Below, one piece after another: positions 34,578-43,967 of a stretch of DNA of 50,507 nt (position 1 is the first letter of the stretch; the number at the start of each line of letters is the position of its first letter). Origin of the DNA: Verrucomicrobiaceae bacterium. GTDB taxonomy: Bacteria > Verrucomicrobiota > Verrucomicrobiia > Verrucomicrobiales > Akkermansiaceae. The stretch is from the NCBI GenBank assembly GCA_027485995.1, contig JAIXPW010000203.1:1-50507 (forward strand). Direction: 5' to 3'. The position numbers and the translations under genes were made by a program. The notes below the pieces were generated by a model. It did no database searches. It was not told the origin of the DNA and saw only the letters and a program-made list of their open reading frames with translations.

Positions 34578-35540
34578 TCAGAATTTCCAGACGACATCGA
34601 CCGTGATACGGTCCTTCATGATGCCGTTTTCCTCGCTGGTGAGAGGAAGTTCGTAGGCGACACCGGCATCGACCTTGTCGAACAGGCGTGAGCGGAAACC
34701 AACGGCGGCAGTGACGAAGTCGCGGTTGGCGAAGGCGTTGCGGGCTCCGAAGTTGAGGAGGTCGCCCCCTTCGAACTGGGCGATGACGGGCACGAGGCCC
34801 CCGGCCTGGCTGAAGAAGTTGCGGCGGCCATCACCGGTGTCTAGGACGTGATACCAGTTCAGCTCGACGAGCGGGGTGAAATACTTGCAGACCTCATAGC
34901 TGGCGTGGGCGCTGACGAAGGAGCTGGTGGCTTGTTGCTTGCTGAGGGGAATCTGGACTCCGGCTCCGCCTGCGAATTCCCAGTCACCGATCATTCTCAG
35001 GCCGGAAAGGATGAGGTTCACGCCGCCTTTGCCCTCGCCCTGGAAGACGTCGTGGTTTCCGGTAGGCAGTTCGAAAGTCACGGTGCCGCTCAGGGCGTTT
35101 CCTGCGGCGGGATCAAGGATGAAGGCATACTTCAAGCCCGCGCCGAGGTTGGCGAAGCCGGACTGGTCGGACCAGAGCGGCGTGGTGTCGGGATTGATGT
35201 CCACATAACCATCCTTGGTGGCGACGAGCGACAGGCGCTCGCTGAGGGCGATCTCGAACTGGAGGGCATAGACCTGCACGTCACCGCCCATGGGCACCAG
35301 GCCGGCGGTGGTTTGAACGAAATCGGGCAGGCGGTGGAACATCACGATCGGGTGGATGTTCGTGGTGGGCAGGGCGAGGTCGAACAGCGTCGGGTTGGTG
35401 ATCGGGCGCCGGGCGTTTGCGAAGGCGTCCGAGGTGGTGGAGGCCGGAGTGGTGGTGGTGATGTCGGGAACGACCGTTCCGGCGAAGGCGGGAGCAAGGC
35501 AAAGGCTGCCGACGAGAGTGGAGGCAAGGAGTGAGTTCAT
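34578..35540 (-). CDS. predicted outer-membrane beta-barrel protein
   Basis: 320 residues from the ATG at 35540: signal peptide MNSLLASTLVGSLCLAPAFA, a Thr-rich linker (DITTTTPASTTSDAFANARR), then alternating beta strands, ending in ITVDVVWKF with the terminal aromatic typical of barrel proteins. Internal segments include LPTTNIHPIVMFHRLPDFVQ and GTVTFELPTGNHDVFQGEGKG. I know no named function; it looks like the porin-like or transporter-type proteins common in Planctomycetes and Verrucomicrobia. An in-frame ATG at 35606 would place 22 non-signal residues first and is rejected. Confidence 0.8.
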   Translation of the reverse strand: MNSLLASTLVGSLCLAPAFAGTVVPDITTTTPASTTSDAFANARRPITNPTLFDLALPTTNIHPIVMFHRLPDFVQTTAGLVPMGGDVQVYALQFEIALSERLSLVATKDGYVDINPDTTPLWSDQSGFANLGAGLKYAFILDPAAGNALSGTVTFELPTGNHDVFQGEGKGGVNLILSGLRMIGDWEFAGGAGVQIPLSKQQATSSFVSAHASYEVCKYFTPLVELNWYHVLDTGDGRRNFFSQAGGLVPVIAQFEGGDLLNFGARNAFANRDFVTAAVGFRSRLFDKVDAGVAYELPLTSEENGIMKDRITVDVVWKF

Positions 35541-35715
35541 GGTGGGTTCGGGGTTGGTGTCCCATGCAGGACTGGGGCGAGTGTCGGCGGGATCGCCGGA
35601 AGCCACTACCCGCCAACTTGCCTAGTCTCCGCATATTTTGCTCGGTCGGCGAGTCTTCATGGCTTGTCCTCTGTGATGCGGCGAAGCAGTCTCACTCGAA
35701 CCTGAACCAAGCGAC

Positions 35716-36567
35716 ATGAGACTCGACGACCTCGAAGAAAGCCAGAATGTGGAAGACCGCCGTCGTTCCGGAGGCGGTCGTGGAGTCGTTCTGGGAGGCG
35801 GGCTGGGCACCATCGTCCTGGTGGTGGTGGTGATGCTGCTCGGAGGTGATCCGAAGGCCCTGCTCGAAACGATGGGAACCCAGGGTGGGGGACCCGTGTC
35901 GAGTGCTCCGGCCTCCGCCGAGGATGAGCAGCTGGCGGTGCTGGTGAAAAAGGTCCTTCGCAGTACCGAGATCGTCTGGGCGGAGGAGTTCAAGAGGCTC
36001 GGTCGGCAGTATCGGGAGCCGCGGATGGTGATCTTCAGCCGTCAGGTCCAGACCGGTTGCGGCGCTGCGGACTCGGGCGTGGGGCCGTTCTATTGTCCGG
36101 CGGATCAGACGGTTTACATCGACCTTTCGTTCTACCGTGAGCTGAAGCAGCGTTTCGGTGCTCCCGGAGATTTTGCCCAAGCCTACGTCATCGCCCACGA
36201 AGTAGGCCACCATGTGCAGCACGAACTGGGGCTCTCACGGCCCGTCGATGAGGCGAGGGGGCGTGTCAGCCAAAAGCAGCAGAATGCGCTGTCCGTCCGC
36301 CTGGAGCTTCAGGCTGACTTTCTGGCTGGCCTGTGGGCGCGGAAGCAGAACGATCAGTCCCGTTTCCTCGAACCCGGTGACATCGAGGAAGCGATGCGGG
36401 CGGCGGAAGTGATCGGCGACGATGCCCTGCAACGCCAGGCGACGGGGCGGGTGGTTCCGGATTCCTTCACCCACGGCAGCTCCGAGCAACGGATGCGCTG
36501 GTTCATGAAAGGCTATCAATCCGGCGACATCCGCCAGGGGGATACGTTCAGTGTGAAGGAGCTTTGA
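35716..36567 (+). CDS. neutral zinc metallopeptidase (YpfJ family)
   Basis: 283 residues with an N-terminal cytosolic segment (MRLDDLEESQNVEDRRRSGG), one membrane helix (about 26-43) and a zincin domain. The HExxH motif is AHEVGHHVQ (H161, E162, H165), with the downstream E in LQADFLAGLWA probably supplying the third ligand. Family marks include CGAADSGVGPFYCPADQTVYIDLSFY and GSSEQRMRWFMKGYQSGD. The family is widespread; its physiological substrate is not known. It stands alone, convergent with acyP. Confidence 0.93.
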   Translation: MRLDDLEESQNVEDRRRSGGGRGVVLGGGLGTIVLVVVVMLLGGDPKALLETMGTQGGGPVSSAPASAEDEQLAVLVKKVLRSTEIVWAEEFKRLGRQYREPRMVIFSRQVQTGCGAADSGVGPFYCPADQTVYIDLSFYRELKQRFGAPGDFAQAYVIAHEVGHHVQHELGLSRPVDEARGRVSQKQQNALSVRLELQADFLAGLWARKQNDQSRFLEPGDIEEAMRAAEVIGDDALQRQATGRVVPDSFTHGSSEQRMRWFMKGYQSGDIRQGDTFSVKEL

Positions 36568-36624
36568 AGGGATGTGAATGGTGAGTGGCGATGGAAAGAC
36601 CATTCACGATTTACCAATCACGAT

Positions 36625-36903
36625 TCACATCTGTACGATCCGAAAGCCCTTCACTCCCTCCAAGAGCGGAATGCTCTCGCGGGTCACATTCTGGATGTGA
36701 TGGGCCACGGCGGATTCCTCGGTGATCTCACGGATGAAATCCTCGACCTCCGCGCGTTCGCCCATGACCTGGAGTTCAACGCTGCCGTCATCGAGATTTT
36801 TCACCGTGCCGCAGACATCGAAGCCCTTGGCGAGGTCCTTGGCGGTGTAGCGGAAACCGACGCCCTGAACGCGACCCTCGAAGATGATGCGTTTCGCGAT
36901 CAT
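36625..36903 (-). CDS. acyP: acylphosphatase
   Basis: Hydrolyses acylphosphates such as carbamoyl phosphate. The 92-residue product has the family pattern RVQGVGFRY with catalytic R18 and TVKNLDDGSVELQVMG with catalytic N36. Its length and ferredoxin-like alternation are typical. It is 13 bp downstream of the secreted-protein gene in the same direction. Confidence 0.96.
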   Translation of the reverse strand: MIAKRIIFEGRVQGVGFRYTAKDLAKGFDVCGTVKNLDDGSVELQVMGERAEVEDFIREITEESAVAHHIQNVTRESIPLLEGVKGFRIVQM

Positions 36904-36916
36904 GCTCCGGGCGGCT

Positions 36917-37480
36917 TCAGTGCTTGGAAGGGCTCACGGGAGTGGACTGCTTGAAGGGATTGTCGGGATCGGCCGCGCCCTTGCGGTAAACATCGTCAGC
37001 AAACTTTCCAGGAAGGGGGGTGATGGCCTGGCCACGGCTACGTTTGCCCTGGCCGTCGTAGGTGTAAATGAAGCGCCGGACGGGCATTTCCGTGACGCCG
37101 TCCACCGGATTCACGCGGCGGACTCGGGAGTCGAACATGCGTTCCTCGATCAGCTGGCCGTCGCTTTTGCGGTAGCCGTAGCTGACCTTGAAGAGTTCCT
37201 GCTTCTGACCGTCGTAAATCTTGCAGCTCAGGGGGTTCTCGTTGGCGTCCATGCGATAGACGGTCAGGAGTTCAAGAACCCCGTTGGCGGTGAAGGTCTT
37301 TTTGGTGAGTGTCTTGTTGTCGGGACTGCGGAGGAAGAGCGTCTTCGAGCCGTCCTCGTTGCGCATCACCCGGACGTTGGGACCGTCCACCTTGTTGAAG
37401 TCATCATCGGCCACCGCAAGGAGGGTGCCTGCGGCGAAAAGCAGAGCCGTCATCGATTTACGGATTGTCAGAAACTTCAT
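36917..37480 (-). CDS. secreted protein of unknown function
   Basis: 187 residues from the ATG at 37480: signal peptide MKFLTIRKSMTALLFAAGTLLAVA, then a beta-rich protein with repeated antitoxin-like strand patterns (KTLTKKTFTANGVLELLTVY, CKIYDGQKQELFKVSYGYR, RRFIYTYDGQGKRSRG). The Y-D-G-Q-G-K type turns resemble repeated strands of a single-sheet or YD-like fold. I do not recognise a family. It lies just upstream of acyP, and its start is 49 bp from the divergent folP start. Longer in-frame starts run antisense into folP. Confidence 0.8.
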   Translation of the reverse strand: MKFLTIRKSMTALLFAAGTLLAVADDDFNKVDGPNVRVMRNEDGSKTLFLRSPDNKTLTKKTFTANGVLELLTVYRMDANENPLSCKIYDGQKQELFKVSYGYRKSDGQLIEERMFDSRVRRVNPVDGVTEMPVRRFIYTYDGQGKRSRGQAITPLPGKFADDVYRKGAADPDNPFKQSTPVSPSKH

Positions 37481-37529
37481 GGCGACCACGCTACGATGCG
37501 GCGCGAAACGCTGCAAGCGGACAGTTTTC

Positions 37530-38369
37530 ATGCACTGGAAGATCGGACAACAGACCCTGGACCTGAGTCGGAGGGGAGTGGTGATGGGCATTCTCAATGT
37601 CACGCCGGATTCGTTTTCGGACGGCGGGCAGCATGATGCGGTGGACTCGGCCCTGGCCCATGCGAGGACGATGATCGGGGAAGGTGCGGAGATCATCGAC
37701 ATCGGCGGGGAATCGACCCGTCCCGGCGCGGCCCCCGTTTCCTGTGAGCTTGAAATTTCACGGACTCTCCCGGTCATCCGGGCCTTGCGCGCCGAGTGGG
37801 GTGGGCTGATTTCGATCGACACCTGCAAGGCCCGGGTGGCCCGGGAGGCTCTCGATGGTGGTGCAGACATCGTCAATGATGTCTCGGGCCTCACGGGTGA
37901 CCCGGAGATGGAGGCCGTGTGTCGGGAGTCCGGCTGCGGCGTGGTGGTGATGCACCGGCAGGGGACTCCTGAGGTGATGCAACTGGCCCCTCGTTATGAC
38001 GATGTGGTGCGGGAGGTTCAGGCCTTTTTCCAGGAACGGCTGCGGACCCTTACCTCGGCCGGGATTGCCGGGGAGGCGCTGTGTTTCGACCCCGGGATCG
38101 GCTTCGGAAAAACGGTGGAGCACAATCTGGAGCTGCTGCGGTCGCTCGACCGCCTCGCGCCTGCCGGGCGACCGATCCTGCTCGGAGTCTCAAGGAAATC
38201 CTTCATCGGCCGGGTGCTGGAAAGTGACCGACTGGAAGATCGTGACTGGCCGACGGTGGCACTCACGGCAAAAGCCCGCGAGATGGGGGTGAGGCTGCAC
38301 CGGGTCCACGAGGTGAGGCCGAATCTGGAGGCGCTGCGGATGATCGAGGCCATCCTGAACGGCGTGTAA
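37530..38369 (+). CDS. folP: dihydropteroate synthase
   Basis: Condenses p-aminobenzoate with dihydropterin pyrophosphate in folate synthesis. The 279-residue product has GILNVTPDSFSDGG (20-33), IIDIGGESTRPGA (55-67), ISIDTCKARVAREAL, IVNDVSGL, DPGIGFGKTVEHNLELL and LLGVSRKSFIG. The ATG at 37530 is chosen because the preceding in-frame sequence from 37284 is antisense to the secreted-protein gene. It ends 3 bp before the convergent amidase gene. Confidence 0.96.
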   Translation: MHWKIGQQTLDLSRRGVVMGILNVTPDSFSDGGQHDAVDSALAHARTMIGEGAEIIDIGGESTRPGAAPVSCELEISRTLPVIRALRAEWGGLISIDTCKARVAREALDGGADIVNDVSGLTGDPEMEAVCRESGCGVVVMHRQGTPEVMQLAPRYDDVVREVQAFFQERLRTLTSAGIAGEALCFDPGIGFGKTVEHNLELLRSLDRLAPAGRPILLGVSRKSFIGRVLESDRLEDRDWPTVALTAKAREMGVRLHRVHEVRPNLEALRMIEAILNGV

Positions 38370-38372
38370 CGC

Positions 38373-39407
38373 TCAGGGCTGAGGCCGCTGGCTGACGGCG
38401 TAGCGGTATTTCACCACGGCATCGGTCAGGCCGGATGCCAGGGCGTTCTGATAGGCCTCGTTCTCGATGAGGCGGGCTTCGTAGGGGTGGCTGACGAAGC
38501 CGCACTCCACGAGGATGGCCGGGTGCTGGACACCGGTGAGGACGCTCCAGCGGGCGCGCTTGATGCCGCGATCAAAGCTGACACCGTTGCCTTTGCCCTG
38601 GATGCCCAGGCGCTGAAGGATGGAACCGTGCACGGAGGTGGCGAGGGCGATGTTGGCGGAGTCGTGCTCGTTGCCGTTGAAGTTGCTGAAGTCGCTCGAT
38701 TTCAGGCCGCGCCCGTAGTGGGCGACGCCCTGGGGCGAGAGCGTGAACGTCTCGATCCCGTGGGCGGCGCTGCTGCCCGAGTTGAAATGGATGCTGATGA
38801 ACAAGGCGGATTCCTTGACCGCATTGGCGAGATCCACCCGTTCCTGAAGCGAAAGAAACACATCGCTTTTGCGGGTCAGCAAGACCTTGAACCCTTTGGC
38901 TTCGAGCTGGGTCTTGAACTTTCCGGCGACCTTGAGGGTGTAGTTGGCCTCGCTGCCGAAAGGATTCGTCGCTCCGGCATCCTTGCCCCCATGGCCTGGA
39001 TCGATGATGACGGTTCTGAAATTTCCGGCGTTCTGGATGTAGTTCGGGCGGAGAACGGGATCGACCAGTTTGGCGAGATCGATCCTCGAAACACAGATTT
39101 TCGAACCGCTGGTTTCGATCGGGTAGCTGAAAACGAATTTCACGCTGTTCATCAGGCACTCCTGAGAGCCGACCTTGAGCTCCATCTCGACCCGCGGATT
39201 CTCCAGCTTGATGGAATCGCCGGTGCGCGTCATTTTCGCGAAGTGGTAGAAGGTCTTGATGCTGTCGACCGTGACGTAATCGCGGTCCTCGATCTTCACG
39301 ATCTCCCAGCCCGCCTGTGCTCCGGCCCTGGAGGCGGATAAAAGGGCGACCAGCAGCGCCATGGCGAATCCAAGGCGGAGATAGAGAGGGCGGAAAAGGG
39401 GGGACAT
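38373..39407 (-). CDS. N-acetylmuramoyl-L-alanine amidase (Amidase_3), secreted
   Basis: Zinc amidase cleaving stem peptides from peptidoglycan. From the ATG at 39407 there are 344 residues: a hydrophobic export signal (about 10-31, ending ASRAGAQ), an N-terminal region (32-125) like the copper-amine-oxidase-type or AMIN-like extension, and the catalytic domain from RTVIIDPGHGGKDAGATNPF. Zinc ligands are H139, E153 (GSEANYTL) and H207 (ISIHFNS), with catalytic E301 (LVECGFVSHP). An earlier in-frame ATG at 39467 would add 20 polar residues before the signal. Confidence 0.93.
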   Translation of the reverse strand: MSPLFRPLYLRLGFAMALLVALLSASRAGAQAGWEIVKIEDRDYVTVDSIKTFYHFAKMTRTGDSIKLENPRVEMELKVGSQECLMNSVKFVFSYPIETSGSKICVSRIDLAKLVDPVLRPNYIQNAGNFRTVIIDPGHGGKDAGATNPFGSEANYTLKVAGKFKTQLEAKGFKVLLTRKSDVFLSLQERVDLANAVKESALFISIHFNSGSSAAHGIETFTLSPQGVAHYGRGLKSSDFSNFNGNEHDSANIALATSVHGSILQRLGIQGKGNGVSFDRGIKRARWSVLTGVQHPAILVECGFVSHPYEARLIENEAYQNALASGLTDAVVKYRYAVSQRPQP

Positions 39408-39550
39408 GTCGGATTCGGACAATTCGCTTTCGGCGGTCGGTATATCGCGAAAATCCGACGATGACAACGTGTTTCCATGGGATCGATGCCCTGTCTTGGA
39501 TCACCTCATCCGGTTCTGGACTCCGCGCTGAAGAATCCTACGCTCCCGGC

Positions 39551-40402
39551 ATGTTGACCATCGAACCCGTCTCCTCAATCCGCTCCCGCTGGGGCGAAGG
39601 CCCGATCTGGTGGAATGGCGCGCTTTACTACGTCGATATCGAAGGCCACCAGGTCCACCGCTACGATCCGGCCACTGGCGAGGAGCGCTCCTGGAGTGTC
39701 GGGCAACGGGTCGGAGCCGTCGTGCCTCGCGCCTCGGGCGGGCTGGTCATCGCAGGCGATCACGGGTTGTTTTTCCTCGATGAGGAAAGCGGCGAACTGT
39801 CTCCGATCGTCAATCCGGAAGCGGACAAGCCCGACAATCGCTTCAACGACGGCAAATGCTCACCTGACGGACGATTTTTCGCGGGAACCATCAGCCTGGT
39901 GAAGAAAACCGGCGATGCCCGGCTCTACCGGCTCGATCCGGATCTGAGCCTGCATGAGGCCTTCGGTCCGGTGACGAACTCGAACGGCATCGTTTGGTCG
40001 GGCGATGGGAGAACGGTTTACTACATCGACACTCCGCGCCGCGAGGTTCTGGCGTTCGACTACGAGGATGGCCAGTTGAGAAATCCCCGCACGGCGGTCT
40101 CGACAGTGGGTATCGATGCCTCGCCAGATGGCATGACGATCGATGCCGACGAACACCTTTGGGTGGCCTTCTGCCACGGAGCCTGCGTCATCTGCTACGA
40201 CCCGATTTCCGGAAATGAGCTCCGCCGGGTGGAGCTGCCTTGCCTCGAAACCACCGCCTGTGCCTTCGGCGGGCCCGGATTATGCGATCTTTACGTCACG
40301 ACCGGAATCCACAAGTCTGTGGTGGAGGAGCACGCAGGTCGGCTCTTTGTCGTTCGTGGGCTTGGAGTTCGGGGAACTCCGTCCTGCGCATTTAATGGAT
40401 AA
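39551..40402 (+). CDS. SMP-30/gluconolactonase family protein
   Basis: Six-bladed propeller lactonase, probably hydrolysing a sugar lactone. From the ATG at 39551 there are 283 residues. Metal-site residues by family pattern: E16 (WGEGPIWW), N in VTNSNGIVWS, and D in GIDASPDGMTID. The substrate loop RFNDGKCSPDGRFFAGT is also typical. It lies 53 bp upstream of a sugar ABC importer on the same strand, which suggests the two work in one sugar pathway. An in-frame extension back to 39317 is antisense to the amidase gene. Confidence 0.9.
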   Translation: MLTIEPVSSIRSRWGEGPIWWNGALYYVDIEGHQVHRYDPATGEERSWSVGQRVGAVVPRASGGLVIAGDHGLFFLDEESGELSPIVNPEADKPDNRFNDGKCSPDGRFFAGTISLVKKTGDARLYRLDPDLSLHEAFGPVTNSNGIVWSGDGRTVYYIDTPRREVLAFDYEDGQLRNPRTAVSTVGIDASPDGMTIDADEHLWVAFCHGACVICYDPISGNELRRVELPCLETTACAFGGPGLCDLYVTTGIHKSVVEEHAGRLFVVRGLGVRGTPSCAFNG

Positions 40403-40455
40403 TTTTTCTTGATACAGCAGAACTAGAAACAACCCTCCTTGCCCTAGAGTAACCC

Positions 40456-41427
40456 ATGAAAGCAAGCCTCAGTCTCGCCCTCGTCGCCGCCCTCGCGCTG
40501 GTTTCCTGCAAGGAATCCGGCAGCAATGGCAAGCTCACCATCGCCGTCATTCCGAAAGGCACCACCCATCTCTACTGGAAGTCCGTCGAAGCCGGAGCCA
40601 ACAAGGCCGCAGCCGAGTTCGGGGTGAACGTGACCTTCATCGGACCTCAGAAGGAGGACGACCGCTCCCAACAGATCGACCTTGTCCGCAACCAGGCGCT
40701 CCAGTCCGACGCGATTGTCCTCGCCCCGCTCGATGCCACTGCGCTGCGCGATGCCGTCAAGGACGTGACCGACAAGGGCAAGCCCGTCGTGATCATTGAC
40801 TCCGCTCTGGCAGACTCCTCCTCCTTCATCACCAGCTACGTCGCCACCGACAACCGTGAAGGCGGTCGCATCGGAGCCCGCCGCCTGGCCGAGATTCTTG
40901 GCGGAAAGGGCAAGGTCGCCGTGCTCCGGTATCTTCAGGGCAGCGCCTCGACCGATCATCGTGAGGAGGGTTTCCTGGAGGAGATCAAGAAGTTCCCGGG
41001 CATCGAGGTCGTCAGTGCCGAGCAGTATGCCGGTGCCACCGCCACCCAGGCCCAGGACACCGCGACCAACCTCCTGACCCGCTTTGCCGAAGGCGATGGC
41101 CTTTCGATCCAGGGCATCTTCTGCTCGAACCAGACCAACACCTACGGCATGCTCCAGGCCCTTCGCGGCAAGAATCTTGCAGGCAAGGTCAAGTTTGTCG
41201 GCTTCGACTGCGATGCCACCTTCCTCGATGCGCTCAAGAAGGGCGAACTTCATGGCACCGTGCTTCAGGATCCGGTGAACATGGGTTACCTCGGCGTGAA
41301 GTCCGCGATCGACAAGATCAAGGGCACTGCTGTCCAGCCCGTCGTCGACACCGGAGCCACCATGGTCACTCCGGAAAACATGGCCGATGCCAAGGTCGCC
41401 GCGCTGATCAAGACCCAGGTGCAGTAA
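40456..41427 (+). CDS. ribose-type sugar ABC transporter, substrate-binding lipoprotein
   Basis: Periplasmic-binding protein type I (RbsB-like). 323 residues with lipoprotein signal MKASLSLALVAALALVSC (Cys 18), then LTIAVIPKGTTHLYWKSVEA, the DAIVLAPLDATALRDAV segment, SYVATDNREGGRIGARRLAE and GFDCDATFLDALKKGELHGTVLQDPVNMGYLG. These patterns are typical of the ribose/allose/xylose group; the exact sugar cannot be told. It is the first gene of the SBP-ATPase-permease operon (gaps of 38 and 32 bp). Confidence 0.93.
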   Translation: MKASLSLALVAALALVSCKESGSNGKLTIAVIPKGTTHLYWKSVEAGANKAAAEFGVNVTFIGPQKEDDRSQQIDLVRNQALQSDAIVLAPLDATALRDAVKDVTDKGKPVVIIDSALADSSSFITSYVATDNREGGRIGARRLAEILGGKGKVAVLRYLQGSASTDHREEGFLEEIKKFPGIEVVSAEQYAGATATQAQDTATNLLTRFAEGDGLSIQGIFCSNQTNTYGMLQALRGKNLAGKVKFVGFDCDATFLDALKKGELHGTVLQDPVNMGYLGVKSAIDKIKGTAVQPVVDTGATMVTPENMADAKVAALIKTQVQ

Positions 41428-41465
41428 GCCCTCGCAGCCGGATTTTCCAAAACCCACCCGAGACG

Positions 41466-42995
41466 ATGTCCCGCGACCCGCTTCCGCGTCTTCAGATGCG
41501 CGGCATCCGAAAGACCTTCGGCTCGACGATCGCGCTCGGCCGGGTGGATCTGGAAATCCTGCCCGGCGAAGTCCATGCCCTCGTCGGTGAAAACGGTGCC
41601 GGCAAGTCCACCCTGATGAAGGTGCTCTCCGGAGCCCATTCGCCGGATGAGGGCGAGATGTTCTTCAACGGCGAGCCTTACCGCCCACGAAATCCCCTCG
41701 AAGCCCGCGCGCGTGGCGTGGGGATGATTTACCAGGAGCTATCGATTGCGCCTCATCTCACGGTGGAGGAGAACATCGTCCTCGGCATGGAGCCGGTGAT
41801 GGGGCCCTTCATTGATCGCAAGGAAATGCGGCGTCGTGCCTTGGAGGCGCTCGCCCGTTTCGAGCATCCGGACCTCCGTCCCGACATGCGGGCGGGGGAT
41901 CTTTCGGTCTCCGCCCAGCAGCTCATTGAAATCGGTCGTTCGCTTGCGATGGGCTGCAAGGTGCTGGTGTTCGACGAGCCCACTTCATCGCTTGCCCAGA
42001 AGGACATCGAGCGGCTCTTCCTGCTCATCGACCGCCTCCGTGAGCAGGGCATCTCGATCATCTACATCTCGCATTTCCTTGAGGAGGTGAAACGCCTCGC
42101 CAGCCGCCTCACGGTGCTGCGTGATGGTTCAGTGGTCGGCACGCTGGATGTCGCCAGCGCCTCAACCGATGAGATCGTGTCCTTGATGGTCGGCCGCAGC
42201 GTCGAGGATCTTTACCCGCGCACCGCCCGCACCCCTGGTGAGACGATTCTGGAAATCCGCAAACTCGCCGGAGCCAGCAAGCCGGTGTCTGCCGATCTGA
42301 GCCTTCGTCGCGGCGAGGTCATCGGCATTGCGGGTCTCGTCGGCTCCGGGCGTACGGAGTTTCTCCGCGCACTCTTCGGGCTCGATCGCGTCCGTTCCGG
42401 AGAAATCGTGATGGCTGGAAAGCCAGGCAATGCGTCACCACGTGAGCGCTGGCGTCAGGGCATGGGCATGCTCAGCGAAAACCGGAAAGAGGAAGGACTC
42501 GCGCTCAATCTTTCCATCGCCGACAACGTCACGCTGACTTGTCTCGAGCGTTTCGGATCGGCGGGAACGGTTTCGCCGACAAAGCAGCAGGCCGCGACCC
42601 AAAGCTGGATCGATCGCCTCGGCATCAAGTGCCAGGGCCCGACGCAAAAGATCGGTTCGCTTTCCGGTGGCAACCAGCAGAAGGCCGCCTTCGCCCGCTT
42701 GCTCGAACACGATGTCGACATCCTGCTGTTGGACGAGCCGACCCGTGGCATCGACATCGCCGCCAAGGCCCGCATTTACGAGGCGATCAATGAAGCAGTC
42801 ACCGACCCAAAGCGCCCTCGTGCGGTGATCCTGATTTCCAGCTATCTGCCCGAGTTGTTCGGCACCTGCGATCGCATTGCCGTCATGAGCCAGGGCCGAC
42901 TGACCCGCGCCGTGCCGGTCGGAAATCTAACACCTGAGGACGTCATGCGCGTCGCCACCGGCAAGGCCGACGACCTCCCCGGCTCTTCATCCTGA
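41466..42995 (+). CDS. ribose-type sugar ABC transporter, duplicated ATP-binding protein
   Basis: RbsA/MglA-type ATPase with two nucleotide-binding halves in 509 residues. The first half has Walker A GENGAGKST (41-49), a Q-loop with YQELSIAPHLTVEENI, Walker B VLVFDEPTSSL and ISHFLEEV. The second half has the usual degenerate Walker A (GLVGSGRTEFLRALFG), signature LSGGNQQKAAFARLL and Walker B LLLDEPTRGID. The LSVSAQQLIEIGRSLA form of the first signature is typical for this family. Confidence 0.95.
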   Translation: MSRDPLPRLQMRGIRKTFGSTIALGRVDLEILPGEVHALVGENGAGKSTLMKVLSGAHSPDEGEMFFNGEPYRPRNPLEARARGVGMIYQELSIAPHLTVEENIVLGMEPVMGPFIDRKEMRRRALEALARFEHPDLRPDMRAGDLSVSAQQLIEIGRSLAMGCKVLVFDEPTSSLAQKDIERLFLLIDRLREQGISIIYISHFLEEVKRLASRLTVLRDGSVVGTLDVASASTDEIVSLMVGRSVEDLYPRTARTPGETILEIRKLAGASKPVSADLSLRRGEVIGIAGLVGSGRTEFLRALFGLDRVRSGEIVMAGKPGNASPRERWRQGMGMLSENRKEEGLALNLSIADNVTLTCLERFGSAGTVSPTKQQAATQSWIDRLGIKCQGPTQKIGSLSGGNQQKAAFARLLEHDVDILLLDEPTRGIDIAAKARIYEAINEAVTDPKRPRAVILISSYLPELFGTCDRIAVMSQGRLTRAVPVGNLTPEDVMRVATGKADDLPGSSS

Positions 42996-43027
42996 GTCTT
43001 GAATCTCCAACTCTTCAGTCTTTCCCC

Positions 43028-43963
43028 ATGTCCATCCGTTCCATTCTCACACTCCTCGGCCCCTTCCTCGCCCTCGTCGTGGTGTACTGCATTTTCGGTG
43101 CGATGAAGCCGGCGATGTTCACCAGCGATGTTGCCCTGAACGTGCTCACGCAGACCGTCATTGTTGCGACAGCCGCCATCGGCATGACGCTGATCATCAT
43201 TTCTGGCGGAATTGATCTTTCCGTCGGTTCGATCATCGCCATGGCCAGCGTCGCGGCTGCCACCCTTGTCACGGAGGGCTACCCACCGCTCATCGTCTTT
43301 GGTGGGACAATCGCCTTTGGTGCCCTCTGCGGCATCGTGAATGGAGGCCTTACCGTCGGTCTGCGCCTGATGCCCTTCATTGTCACCCTCGGCACCATGC
43401 AGATTTTCCGAGGCGGTGCGAAGGTCTACTCGCACGGCACTCCGGTCAATCTTCCGTTCGATACGACCACCTACAAAGCCTGGATGGGTGGAAGCGGTCT
43501 TCCGTATGGCGTGTGGATGATGGCAGCACTCGTGATCATCATGACACTCGTGCTCCGTTTCACCCGTTTTGGCCGGTATGTCTACGCCATCGGTTCGAAT
43601 GAGAATACCGCCACACTTTGCGGAGTGAATGTCGGTAGGATCAAAATGATGGTTTACAGTCTAGGTGGGGCGTTGGCGGGGCTTTCTGCTGTCATGGTGA
43701 TGGCTAAAACCAACCAAGGTGACCCGACCACCGCCATGGGAATGGAACTCAATATCATCGCGGCTGTGGTGATCGGTGGCGCCAGCCTTTCCGGGGGTGA
43801 AGGCACTGTAATTGGAGCGCTGATTGGAGCGCTCCTCATGACGACCATTCAAAACGGTTGCAATATGAATGGAATCCCCACCGCCACGACGGAAGTCATC
43901 GCAGGTGTGATCATCGTCATTGCCGTGATCATCGATCGCCTCCGCCACCGCCGGGCCGCCTGA
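43028..43963 (+). CDS. ribose-type sugar ABC transporter, permease
   Basis: RbsC-like permease, 311 residues, eight to ten helices. Family signatures: IIISGGIDLSVGSIIAMASV, LRLMPFIVTLGTMQIFRGGA, FTRFGRYVYAIGSNENTATLCGVNVGRIKMMVYSLGGALAGLSAV, GMELNIIAAVVIGGASLSGGEGTVIGALIGALLMTTIQNGCNM. It completes a full three-gene importer. The stop lies within a 16-bp palindrome (43958-43973) shared with the stop of the convergent NTF2-like gene. Confidence 0.95.
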   Translation: MSIRSILTLLGPFLALVVVYCIFGAMKPAMFTSDVALNVLTQTVIVATAAIGMTLIIISGGIDLSVGSIIAMASVAAATLVTEGYPPLIVFGGTIAFGALCGIVNGGLTVGLRLMPFIVTLGTMQIFRGGAKVYSHGTPVNLPFDTTTYKAWMGGSGLPYGVWMMAALVIIMTLVLRFTRFGRYVYAIGSNENTATLCGVNVGRIKMMVYSLGGALAGLSAVMVMAKTNQGDPTTAMGMELNIIAAVVIGGASLSGGEGTVIGALIGALLMTTIQNGCNMNGIPTATTEVIAGVIIVIAVIIDRLRHRRAA

Positions 43964-43967
43964 ACGT